Shown here: positions 1 through 6,373 of the stretch, piece after piece
Layout: each line of letters opens with the position of its first letter
Numbering within the stretch: the stretch's first letter is position 1
NCBI GenBank assembly: GCA_030604345.1
Contig: JAUVWB010000037.1
Span: 1 to 9,626, forward strand
DNA length: 9,626 nt
Reading direction: 5' to 3'
Source of the DNA: Desulfofustis sp.
GTDB taxonomy: Bacteria > Desulfobacterota > Desulfobulbia > Desulfobulbales > Desulfocapsaceae
The notes under the pieces: model-generated
The model's input: the letters and a program-made list of their open reading frames with translations, nothing else
The model's database searches: none
Told to the model about the DNA's origin: nothing
Program-made: the position numbers and the translations under genes

Positions 1-189
1 AATCGGATCAGAAAAGACGTGGTCGAGGTGACCAAGCGGATGACCAATTTTGAACTCTCCGAAACGCCGTCATACATGGACCATTATGTGGCGGCAATGT
101 TCATTCCGCACACCGAGATCGAGAAGTTTCCCGGCGTCAAGCGCCGGATCAAGGCCTGGAAAGACTTGCAGGCCGTTCCGGGGCGATAG
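1..189 (+). CDS. C-terminal fragment of an unrecognised protein (5' truncated by window edge)
   Basis: Frame 1 is open from the first base to a TAG at 187-189 and gives 62 residues. The composition is balanced and acidic/basic, with segments such as TPSYMDHYVAAMFIPHTEIE and FPGVKRRIKAWKDLQ, which look like real protein rather than the Arg/Ser-rich product of the overlapping frame. The ending FPxVKxxIKxW faintly recalls the last helix of glutathione S-transferase-like folds, but this is too short and weak to assign. I do not recognise the family. It is on the same strand as the acs genes but about 200 nt upstream of acsD, so a shared transcript is possible but not shown. Confidence 0.6.
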   Translation, partial: NRIRKDVVEVTKRMTNFELSETPSYMDHYVAAMFIPHTEIEKFPGVKRRIKAWKDLQAVPGR

Positions 190-387
190 ATTCGTCTGCA
201 AGGCGCGGCCAGCCAGGCGCGCGGCCCGGGGAGGCGAGACAGCTGTTGCATAACCGTGTTGGTTCAGTGGTTATCCAAGAGAACGGGAAGGTTTGCGTGG
301 GCCACGTGCCCAGCCGGTATTCGCTGAGCTCCCCGCCGGACCGCTCCGACCGTTCGAGACTAACTTTCACTTATCAAGGAGGCTCAC
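190..387 (+). other. Leader / intergenic region upstream of acsD
   Basis: This 198-nt gap precedes the first acs gene and probably holds the operon promoter and 5' untranslated region. I see no convincing sigma-70 or sigma-54 promoter. Two weak features are visible: a near-repeat of GCGCGGCC around 205-226, and an odd-length dyad CGTGGGCCACG at 296-306 overlapping CACGTG at 303-308. Neither is a known operator that I can name. The last bases hold the acsD ribosome binding site. No B12-box (GCCACTG) or other recognisable riboswitch core is present. Confidence 0.4.
376..382 (+). promoter_or_regulatory. Ribosome binding site fixing the GTG start of acsD
   Basis: AAGGAGG is a complete Shine-Dalgarno sequence, 5 nt before GTG at 388. 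It supports GTG as the start, because the first in-frame ATG lies over 100 nt downstream inside the conserved part of the protein. Confidence 0.85.
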
Positions 388-1941
388 GTGGCATTTGCAA
401 TCAAAAAGGAATCATATACCGGTGGCATCAAGCCTATTTCCGGTTGTAAAGGTGATTCCGCCGTAACTGTCGGTGGCGAGACATGTTACCCGTTTTACAC
501 TTTTGAAGGTGACATGCCCAATAAGCCGTTGATCGCCATGGAGATCTGGGATATGGAGCCGACCGACTGGCCGGAGGCGGCTGTCGTCCCGTTCAAGGAC
601 GTGATCGGTGATCCGGCGGCCTGGGCCAAGAAATGTGTCGAGGCCTACGGGGCTGAGGCGATTGTCGTGCAACTCAAGAGCATCGACCCCAACGATCGTG
701 ACGCGAGCCCCCAGTCGGCGGCGGAAACGGTGAAGAAGGTGCTGGCCGCGGTCAAGGTGCCGGTCATCGTCTGGGGGTGTGCCTCGCCGGTCAAGGATGA
801 AGAAGTGATGAAAGCGGTGGCCGAGGCCTGCCAGAACGAAAATCTGCTGCTCGGTCCGGTGGAGGAGAAAAACTACAAGGGCATCGCCGCGGCGGCCATG
901 GGCTATGGCCATTCGGTGATTGCTTCATCGCCGATTGATGTCAACCTGGCTAAGCAGATCAATATCCTGCTGGAAAACTTCGGCATGCCCATGGAACGGG
1001 TGGTGGTCGATCCCACCACCGGCGGTCTGGGCTATGGTATGGAGTACTCCTATTCGGTCATGGAGCGGTTGTCGATGGCCGCCATGAGCCAGGGTGACGA
1101 TAAGCTTCAGTACCCGATGATCAACAACCTCGGCAACGAGGTGTGGAAGTGCAAGGAAGCCAAACAGAGCGTCGACGAAGCGCCGCTGCTCGGTGATCCC
1201 GAAAAGCGCGGCATTCTGATGGAGGCGGTGGGGGCGGTGGCGTATTTGTTGAGTGGCTCAAACATCCTGATCATGCGCCATCCCGAATCGATCAGACTGG
1301 CTAAAAGCTTCATCGGGGCGTTGCTCGGCGGCGGTTCGCTGGCCGATGTGGCTCCGATCGAAAAGCGATTGGCCTCCGTGGCGGTTGACTTTGCAGCGCT
1401 GGCCCCGCCGCTTGATCTGACCATCGAGGAAGAGAAGAAGGCGGCGTCGGTCAAGAAGGAACCGCCGGCCAAGAAAGAGGCACCGGCCAGGCCCGCCCCT
1501 GCTGCTGCGGCTCCGCCGAAGAAGGAGGAACCGGCTCCAGTCGCCAAACCGGCTGCACCGGCGGTGGACGCCAAGGCCCAGGCCGAGGCCGCGGCCAAGG
1601 CCCAGGCGGAAGCACAGGCAGCGGCAAAGGCTGAGGCGGAAGCCAAGGCCAAAGCCGAGGCCGAAGCCAAGGCAAAGGCGGAACAGGAAGCCAAAGCCAG
1701 AGCCGAGGTGGAAGCCAAGGCCAAAGAGGAAGCGCAGAAAAAAGCTGTGGCCGATGCGCGGGCGGCGCGAGAGGCCGAAGAGAAGGAATTGCGAGCCAAA
1801 CGTGCCCAAGAGCGGGCGGGACTGGCAGCCAAGCGGGAGCCGAAGGCTTCCGGTACCGTACCCATGACCGCTGCTGCGATCCAGAAGACCGAGCAGCAGA
1901 AGATCCTGGAAATGCTCAACAGATTCCATAAACGTGCATAA
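388..1941 (+). CDS. acsD: Corrinoid iron-sulfur protein small subunit (ACDS delta subunit) with long repeat-rich C-terminal tail
   Basis: AcsD is the TIM-barrel partner of AcsC. Together they form the cytoplasmic corrinoid Fe-S protein that carries the methyl group from AcsE to acetyl-CoA synthase. Residues 1 to about 345 are the catalytic-scaffold domain, recognised by PTTGGLGYGMEYSYSVMERL, then MAAMSQGDDKLQYPMINNLG and VWKCKEA, all characteristic of the family. The start is GTG with a strong ribosome site. The protein has 517 residues, while acetogen homologues have about 310-325. The excess is a C-terminal extension: a Pro/Ala/Lys/Glu linker (about 347-394), an Ala/Lys/Glu-rich, probably helical region (395-480) with four 8-residue repeats at 415-446, and a compact tail (488-517) containing TVPMTAAAIQ and ending in LNRFHKRA. 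The tail looks like a small docking helix, but its role is inference. The gene heads the operon, 56 nt before cooS. Assignment of the main domain is secure. Confidence 0.96.
   Translation: MAFAIKKESYTGGIKPISGCKGDSAVTVGGETCYPFYTFEGDMPNKPLIAMEIWDMEPTDWPEAAVVPFKDVIGDPAAWAKKCVEAYGAEAIVVQLKSIDPNDRDASPQSAAETVKKVLAAVKVPVIVWGCASPVKDEEVMKAVAEACQNENLLLGPVEEKNYKGIAAAAMGYGHSVIASSPIDVNLAKQINILLENFGMPMERVVVDPTTGGLGYGMEYSYSVMERLSMAAMSQGDDKLQYPMINNLGNEVWKCKEAKQSVDEAPLLGDPEKRGILMEAVGAVAYLLSGSNILIMRHPESIRLAKSFIGALLGGGSLADVAPIEKRLASVAVDFAALAPPLDLTIEEEKKAASVKKEPPAKKEAPARPAPAAAAPPKKEEPAPVAKPAAPAVDAKAQAEAAAKAQAEAQAAAKAEAEAKAKAEAEAKAKAEQEAKARAEVEAKAKEEAQKKAVADARAAREAEEKELRAKRAQERAGLAAKREPKASGTVPMTAAAIQKTEQQKILEMLNRFHKRA
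1630..1725 (+). repeat. Four tandem 24-bp in-frame repeats in the acsD tail
   Basis: Units at 1630-1653, 1654-1677, 1678-1701 and 1702-1725 encode AEAEAKAK, AEAEAKAK, AEQEAKAR and AEVEAKAK. The shared DNA core is GAAGCCAA(G/A)GC. The units differ mainly at synonymous positions, so the repeat is old enough to have drifted yet keeps its A-E-x-E-A-K-A-[KR] pattern. Looser versions (AKAQAEAA) occur just upstream from 1570. The encoded stretch is predicted to be a charged single helix or coiled coil, similar in composition to TolA domain II. Confidence 0.9.
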
Positions 1942-1984
1942 GCGATCTGTTCGGTGTTCAGGCGGATGTAAAGACTTTCTTTGT

Positions 1985-1990
1985 GGAGGA
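1985..1990 (+). promoter_or_regulatory. Ribosome binding site deciding the cooS start
   Basis: GGAGGA ends 7 nt before ATG at 1998. An in-frame GTG at 1983 would extend the protein by five residues, but it overlaps this site and has no ribosome site of its own, so ATG 1998 is preferred. Confidence 0.75.
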
Positions 1991-1997
1991 ATGTGAG

Positions 1998-4028
1998 ATG
2001 GCAGAATTAAAGGAAAAAACCGCTGCGAAAGAGGCCAAGTTCGTGGACCCGCGAGAGGCATCGATCGATCCGGCAACCCAGGAGATGATCCTGCGGGCCC
2101 AACGGCTGCAGGTGGAAACGGTCTTTGATCGAGCGATGACCATGAAGCCATGCGCCATCGGCATGCAGTGCAACTGCTGCAAGAATAGTGCGATGGGTCC
2201 GTGCCGCCTGCCGCTGCCCAAGGGCGGGATCACCGGCGAGGACACGAGAAAGGGCCTGTGCGGTGCCACCGCCAATACCATCTGTGCCCGAAATTTCATC
2301 AGGATGATCGCCGGCGGCGCCGCCGCCCACTCGGATCACGGCCGCTCGGTGGCTGAGGTGTTCCGTTCGGTGGCCCGCAAGGAAACCGAGGATTACAAGA
2401 TCAAGGATCCGATCAAACTGGTCGACATCGCACCGCATTTCGGTGTGGCCACCACGGTGGAGGTGGATGGCAAGACGCTCGATCGCGCTATCGATGAGAT
2501 TGCTCTCGAAGTGGCGGAAGCCGCCTATGCCGAGTGGGGCAAACCGGAGGGCAGCATGCACTATATTAAGCGGGCCCCGAAACCGCTCCAGGAGAAATGG
2601 GAACGGGAAGGGGTCGTGCCGCGCAACGTCGATCGCGAGATCGTCGAGATCATGCACCGCACCCACATGGGGGTCGATCAGGACTACAAGAACCTGATGA
2701 AACAGGGGACCCGGGCGGCGCTGGCCGACGGCTGGGGCGGCTCGATGATTGCCACCGACCTGCAGGACGTGATGTTCGGCACGCCGTCGCCGTTGCAGTC
2801 CGAGGTGAACCTCGGGATCATGAAGGAAGACCATGTGAACATCATTGTTCACGGCCATGAGCCGGTGCTCTCAGAAATGATCGTCGCTGCCTGCCAGTCG
2901 CAGGAGATGATCTCTTATGCCAAGGAAAAAGGGGCCAAGGGCATCCAGTTAGGGGGTATCTGTTGTACCGCCAACGAGGTCCTGCAGCGCCATGGCGTGC
3001 CGCCGGCAGGCACCTTCCTGCAGCAGGAGCTGGCCATCATCACCGGTGCCTGCGACGCCATGGTGGTTGACGTCCAGTGTATCTTCCAGAACCTGGCCAA
3101 CGTCGCCAAATGCTTCCATACCAAGCTGATCACCACCCATCCGATCGCCAAGATGGAGCAGGACAACGTCATCCATATCGAGTTCGACGAGCATCACGCC
3201 ATGGAAGACGCCAAGCGGATCGTCAGGATGGCTATCGACAACTTCACCAACCGCAAGGCCGAGGTTCTCATCCCGCGGCACAAGGCTTCGCAGATCGCCG
3301 GTTTCGGCGTCGAGTCGATCCGCTATCACCTGGGCGGCACCTTCCGCGGTGACTACTACACGCTCAACGACAACATCATCAACGGCCGTATCCGCGGTAT
3401 TGCCGGCGTCGTCGGCTGTAACAACGCCCGGACCAAACACAATGAAGAACGCATCACCATCATCAAGGAGCTGATCAAGAACGACGTCATCGTTCTTACC
3501 ACCGGCTGCTCCGCCATCGCCGCCGGTATGCACGGGCTGCTGACCCCCGGCGCCGCCTCAGTCCACTGCGGTCCCGGCCTGGCCGAGGTGTGCGAGACGG
3601 TAGGCATTCCGCCGGTACTGCATCTCGGTTCCTGCGTCGACAACAGCCGCATCCTGCTGGCCGCCACCGAGGTGGTCAAGGCCGGGGGCCTGGGCAAAGA
3701 CATCTGCGATCTGCCGGCCGCCGGCAGCGCCCCGGAATGGATGAGCGAGAAGGCCATCTCCATCGGCCAGTACTTCGTCGCCTCCGGTGTCTACACCGTC
3801 TTCGGCTACCATATGCCGCTGGAGGGTGCTCCGGTGTTCAAAGACTACCTGTACAAGCAGATGGAGAAGATGTACGGCGGCATGTGGGATTGTGAGCCGG
3901 ATCCGGTCAAGCACGCCCACAAGATGATCGCTCATATCGATAAGAAGCGTAAGGAGCTGGGCATCGACAAGGCGCGAGAACGCGTGCTCATGGATATGGC
4001 CGATCGGCAGGCCCTGGGAATCGAATAA
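1998..4028 (+). CDS. cooS: Ni-containing carbon monoxide dehydrogenase catalytic subunit (CooS/AcsA)
   Basis: This anaerobic CODH interconverts CO2 and CO at a [Ni-4Fe-4S] C-cluster and, in this setting, passes CO to AcsB. It is 676 residues from ATG 1998. Near the N-terminus, PCAIGMQCNCCKNSAMGPC (51-69) and KGLCGATANTICARN (85-99) hold the D- and B-cluster cysteines. C-cluster ligands are visible as VHGHEP (His285/287), GGICCTANEV (Cys322/323), VDVQC (Cys361), GCNN (Cys474), TTGCSA (Cys504) and LGSCVDNSR (Cys546). The acid-base residues of the family appear as AHSDHGR (His111, His114) and MSEKA (Lys585). The loop between Cys504 and Cys546 is about 8 residues shorter than in CODH-II/Moorella AcsA. 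Oddly, aligning the canonical C-x7-CC-x2-C-x4-C motif places Ser64 at a B-cluster cysteine position and leaves an extra Cys58. The gene lies between acsD and acsB, which points to an ACS-linked CODH rather than a respiratory CO oxidase. Confidence 0.97.
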   Translation: MAELKEKTAAKEAKFVDPREASIDPATQEMILRAQRLQVETVFDRAMTMKPCAIGMQCNCCKNSAMGPCRLPLPKGGITGEDTRKGLCGATANTICARNFIRMIAGGAAAHSDHGRSVAEVFRSVARKETEDYKIKDPIKLVDIAPHFGVATTVEVDGKTLDRAIDEIALEVAEAAYAEWGKPEGSMHYIKRAPKPLQEKWEREGVVPRNVDREIVEIMHRTHMGVDQDYKNLMKQGTRAALADGWGGSMIATDLQDVMFGTPSPLQSEVNLGIMKEDHVNIIVHGHEPVLSEMIVAACQSQEMISYAKEKGAKGIQLGGICCTANEVLQRHGVPPAGTFLQQELAIITGACDAMVVDVQCIFQNLANVAKCFHTKLITTHPIAKMEQDNVIHIEFDEHHAMEDAKRIVRMAIDNFTNRKAEVLIPRHKASQIAGFGVESIRYHLGGTFRGDYYTLNDNIINGRIRGIAGVVGCNNARTKHNEERITIIKELIKNDVIVLTTGCSAIAAGMHGLLTPGAASVHCGPGLAEVCETVGIPPVLHLGSCVDNSRILLAATEVVKAGGLGKDICDLPAAGSAPEWMSEKAISIGQYFVASGVYTVFGYHMPLEGAPVFKDYLYKQMEKMYGGMWDCEPDPVKHAHKMIAHIDKKRKELGIDKARERVLMDMADRQALGIE

Positions 4029-4061
4029 GCGAAGACACCCGTGCAGGGAGTCAATCCTGAA

Positions 4062-4070
4062 GAAAGGAGG
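4062..4070 (+). promoter_or_regulatory. Ribosome binding site of acsB
   Basis: GAAAGGAGG, a near-perfect anti-16S match, sits 5 nt before ATG 4076 and supports strong initiation of acsB. Confidence 0.8.
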
Positions 4071-4075
4071 AGAGC

Positions 4076-6289
4076 ATGTCAAGATTAGTAGCTTTTGCGG
4101 CGATACAGGGCGGATACAAGGTTGTGTCGCAGGTCGAGGGCGAGTTGGAGAAGGCCCTGGCGTCCCAAGATGCCGCCACCAAGATCAGCTTCGGAAATAC
4201 CGCCTATTATCTTCCGGTCATCTACTCGTTGACCGGCATGAAGTGTGAGACCCTGGAGGATCTCAAAAAACCGATGGAGTTCGCCCGCGGTCTGTTGCCG
4301 CCCCATGTCAAGGGGCAGAACCATCTCCCCTACCTCGGGCCGTTGCTGGATGCCGGTATGGCCGGTATCTTCGCCTATGAGGTAAAAGAGGCACTGCGCA
4401 TCCTGCGCGAGCCCGATTTCTACACCTTCACCGAGGATCCCGATGTGGAGGCCGGTAAATTGTGGGTCGGCCCGGCCGACGACACCATCCTGCGCAAACG
4501 CGGGGTTGAGTTTGTCGACGGCTCAGCTCCCGGCTTCGCCGCCATCGTCGGTGCGGCGCCGACCCCGGAGATCGCCAAGATGATCATCGAGGACTATCAG
4601 AAGAAGAGCCTCTATATCTTCTGCGCCGCCAACCATAACGGCAAGACGGCCATCGAACAGTGTCTGCAGGCCGGCATGCAGGTGGGCTGGAGCACCCGGA
4701 TTGTACCGTTCGGGCCGGATATCTCCTCGGCGGTCTTCGCGCTTGGTTTCGCCAACCGTGCCGCCATGGCCTTTGGCGGCGTGCAACCCGGCGATTATCG
4801 GCGCATGCTGATGTACAACAAGAACCGTATCTTCGCCTTTGTCAACGCCTTGGGCGATGTCGGTACCGAATGGGCGGTGGCTGCCGCCGGCGCTGTCAAC
4901 TGGGGTTTCCCGACGCTTGCCGACACCGATATCCCGGAGATCCTGCCCACCGGTATCTGTACCTACGAGCACGTGGTGGCCAATGTGCCGCATGACGAAA
5001 TCTGCCAGAAGTCGGTGGAAGTCCGCGGGCTCAAGATCAACGTCACCGAGATCGACATTCCGCTGGCCTTCGGCCCGGCCTTCGAGGGCGAGCGTGTCCG
5101 TGGCGGCGACCTGTTCTGCCAGATGGGCGGCGGCAAGACCCAGTGCACGGAGCTGGTCAAGATGGCCGACATGAAGGAGATCGACGACGCCAAGGTACAG
5201 GTGGTCGGCCCCGACATCCCCGACCTCAAAGAGGGCGACACCCTGCCACTCGGCATCTACGTGCAGATTGCCGGCCGCGAGTTTCAGGAAGACTTCGAAC
5301 CGATCATGGAGCGCCAGATCCATCACCTGATCAACTATATTCAGGGCATCATGCATATCGGTCAGCGTGATATCTCCTGGATCAGGGTGAGCAAGGCGGC
5401 CGTCGAGAAGGGTTTCTCCCTGAAACACCTGGGCGTCGTCCTGCATGCCAAGTTCCACCAGGACTTCCAGAAGATCATCGACAAGGTGCAGGTGACCCTC
5501 TACTCCAACAAGGAGGATGTGGACAAGCTGACCGAGCGAGCCCGGGCCGAGTACAAGCGGCGAGACGAGCGGGTCGACAAGATGACCGACGAGGATGTGG
5601 ATACCTTCTATTCCTGTACCCTCTGCCAGTCCTTTGCGCCCAGCCACGTCTGCACCGTCAGTCCGGAAAGGACCGGCCTGTGCGGCGCTTACAACTGGAT
5701 GGACTGCAAGGCCTCGTTCGAGATCAATCCCACCGGTCCGAACCAGCCGATCAAGAAGGGCAAGGTTCTCGATACCAAGCTTGGCCGCTTCGAAGGGGTC
5801 GACGAGTTCATCAAGCAGGCCTCGAAAGGTGCCATCGATACCTATAACTTCTATTCCATGGTCCATGCTCCGATGACCACCTGCGGCTGCTGCGAGTGCA
5901 TCGCCGCCATGCTGCCGTCCTGCAACGGCGTCATGACCGTCAACCGCGATTACGCCGGTGAGACACCGTGCGGCATGAAGTTCACCACCCTGGCCGGAGT
6001 CATGGGCGGCGGTCAATCATCGCCCGGATTGGTCGGCCATTCCAAGTTCAACATCACCCAGAAGAAGTTCATCCTCGGTGATGGCGGGCTGCTGCGGGTA
6101 GTCTGGATGCCCAAGGGCCTCAAGGATGAGATTTACGATCGTCTGAATGCCCGGGGCAAGGAAATGGGGGTGGAGAATCTCGCCGACAAGATCGCCGACG
6201 AGACGGTCGGTATCACCGAAGACGAGATCCTGCCGTTCCTCCAGGAAAAAGGGCATCCTGCTTTGAGCATGGAACCGCTCATCAGCTAA
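4076..6289 (+). CDS. acsB: Acetyl-CoA synthase (CODH/ACS alpha subunit)
   Basis: AcsB condenses the corrinoid-bound methyl group, CO and CoA to acetyl-CoA at the Ni-Ni-[4Fe-4S] A-cluster. At 737 residues it matches the full-length bacterial enzyme (Moorella about 729) and keeps the N-terminal domain (roughly 1-310) that in Moorella contacts CODH and carries the CO tunnel; archaeal CdhC lacks that domain. A-cluster ligands are all present with Moorella spacing shifted by 8 residues: Cys514, Cys517, Cys526 and Cys536 for the [4Fe-4S] and the bridging thiolate, then Cys603-Gly604-Cys605 for the distal Ni. Phe520 matches the phenylalanine beside the proximal Ni. The start ATG has a strong ribosome site 47 nt after cooS, so the two subunits are probably made together. 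No truncation or frameshift is seen. Identification is secure. Confidence 0.98.
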   Translation: MSRLVAFAAIQGGYKVVSQVEGELEKALASQDAATKISFGNTAYYLPVIYSLTGMKCETLEDLKKPMEFARGLLPPHVKGQNHLPYLGPLLDAGMAGIFAYEVKEALRILREPDFYTFTEDPDVEAGKLWVGPADDTILRKRGVEFVDGSAPGFAAIVGAAPTPEIAKMIIEDYQKKSLYIFCAANHNGKTAIEQCLQAGMQVGWSTRIVPFGPDISSAVFALGFANRAAMAFGGVQPGDYRRMLMYNKNRIFAFVNALGDVGTEWAVAAAGAVNWGFPTLADTDIPEILPTGICTYEHVVANVPHDEICQKSVEVRGLKINVTEIDIPLAFGPAFEGERVRGGDLFCQMGGGKTQCTELVKMADMKEIDDAKVQVVGPDIPDLKEGDTLPLGIYVQIAGREFQEDFEPIMERQIHHLINYIQGIMHIGQRDISWIRVSKAAVEKGFSLKHLGVVLHAKFHQDFQKIIDKVQVTLYSNKEDVDKLTERARAEYKRRDERVDKMTDEDVDTFYSCTLCQSFAPSHVCTVSPERTGLCGAYNWMDCKASFEINPTGPNQPIKKGKVLDTKLGRFEGVDEFIKQASKGAIDTYNFYSMVHAPMTTCGCCECIAAMLPSCNGVMTVNRDYAGETPCGMKFTTLAGVMGGGQSSPGLVGHSKFNITQKKFILGDGGLLRVVWMPKGLKDEIYDRLNARGKEMGVENLADKIADETVGITEDEILPFLQEKGHPALSMEPLIS

Positions 6290-6305
6290 ACCATATGCGG
6301 GCCTC

Positions 6306-6334
6306 GACCGGCCGCTCCACGGTAGCGGCCGGTC
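6306..6334 (+). promoter_or_regulatory. GC-rich intercistronic hairpin between acsB and acsC
   Basis: GACCGGCCGCT (6306-6316) and AGCGGCCGGTC (6324-6334) are perfect inverted repeats: an 11-bp stem with a 7-nt loop. It starts 17 nt after the acsB stop. No T-run follows, so it does not look like an efficient intrinsic terminator. A role in mRNA 3'-end protection, processing or partial attenuation is inference. Confidence 0.75.
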
Positions 6335-6356
6335 CTGTCAGTGGCTCGAACCAGAG

Positions 6357-6365
6357 AAGAGGAGA
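6357..6365 (+). promoter_or_regulatory. Ribosome binding site deciding the acsC start
   Basis: AAGAGGAGA lies 8 nt before ATG 6374. It selects this ATG over an in-frame GTG at 6341, which would lie within the hairpin-to-ribosome-site spacer and add 11 residues absent from the family. Confidence 0.75.
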
Positions 6366-6373
6366 GAACACCG

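Noticed and set aside
244..276. TTGCAT and TTATCC as a sigma-70 promoter before acsD
   Set aside because: The spacing is 19 nt and both hexamers are poor, so the match is not better than chance.
258..370. tRNA-like pieces: GGTTCAGTGGTTATCC (D-arm-like) and GTTCGAGAC (T-loop-like)
   Set aside because: They are too far apart for a tRNA, the T-stem does not pair, and there is no acceptor stem or anticodon arm.
241..375. Possible cobalamin riboswitch in the acsD leader
   Set aside because: B12 dependence of the operon made this plausible, but the leader lacks the B12 box GCCACTG and the ordered core segments; only isolated fragments such as GGGAAGGT match.
50..449. Two short + strand open frames (50-253 and 246-449)
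   Set aside because: The first overlaps the better coding frame 1 and is Arg/Ser-rich; the second runs into acsD in another frame. Neither has a ribosome site or protein-like composition.
388..1941. Frameshift or gene fusion joining acsD to a separate tolA-like gene
   Set aside because: The reading frame is continuous, codon choice does not change, no internal ribosome site or stop is seen, and the tail ends in a complex sequence that fits a native C-terminus.
1107..2151. Long open frames on the minus strand opposite acsD (about 270 and 297 codons)
   Set aside because: They are antisense to the GC-rich, repetitive acsD tail, give low-complexity Ala/Ser- or Leu/Gly/Arg-rich products, and have no family signature. 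They are shadows of acsD codon bias.
4523..6016. 497-codon minus-strand open frame opposite acsB
   Set aside because: The product is rich in His, Gly, Leu and Asp in the manner typical of antisense to GC-rich genes, while the + strand encodes a fully conserved AcsB with all metal ligands.
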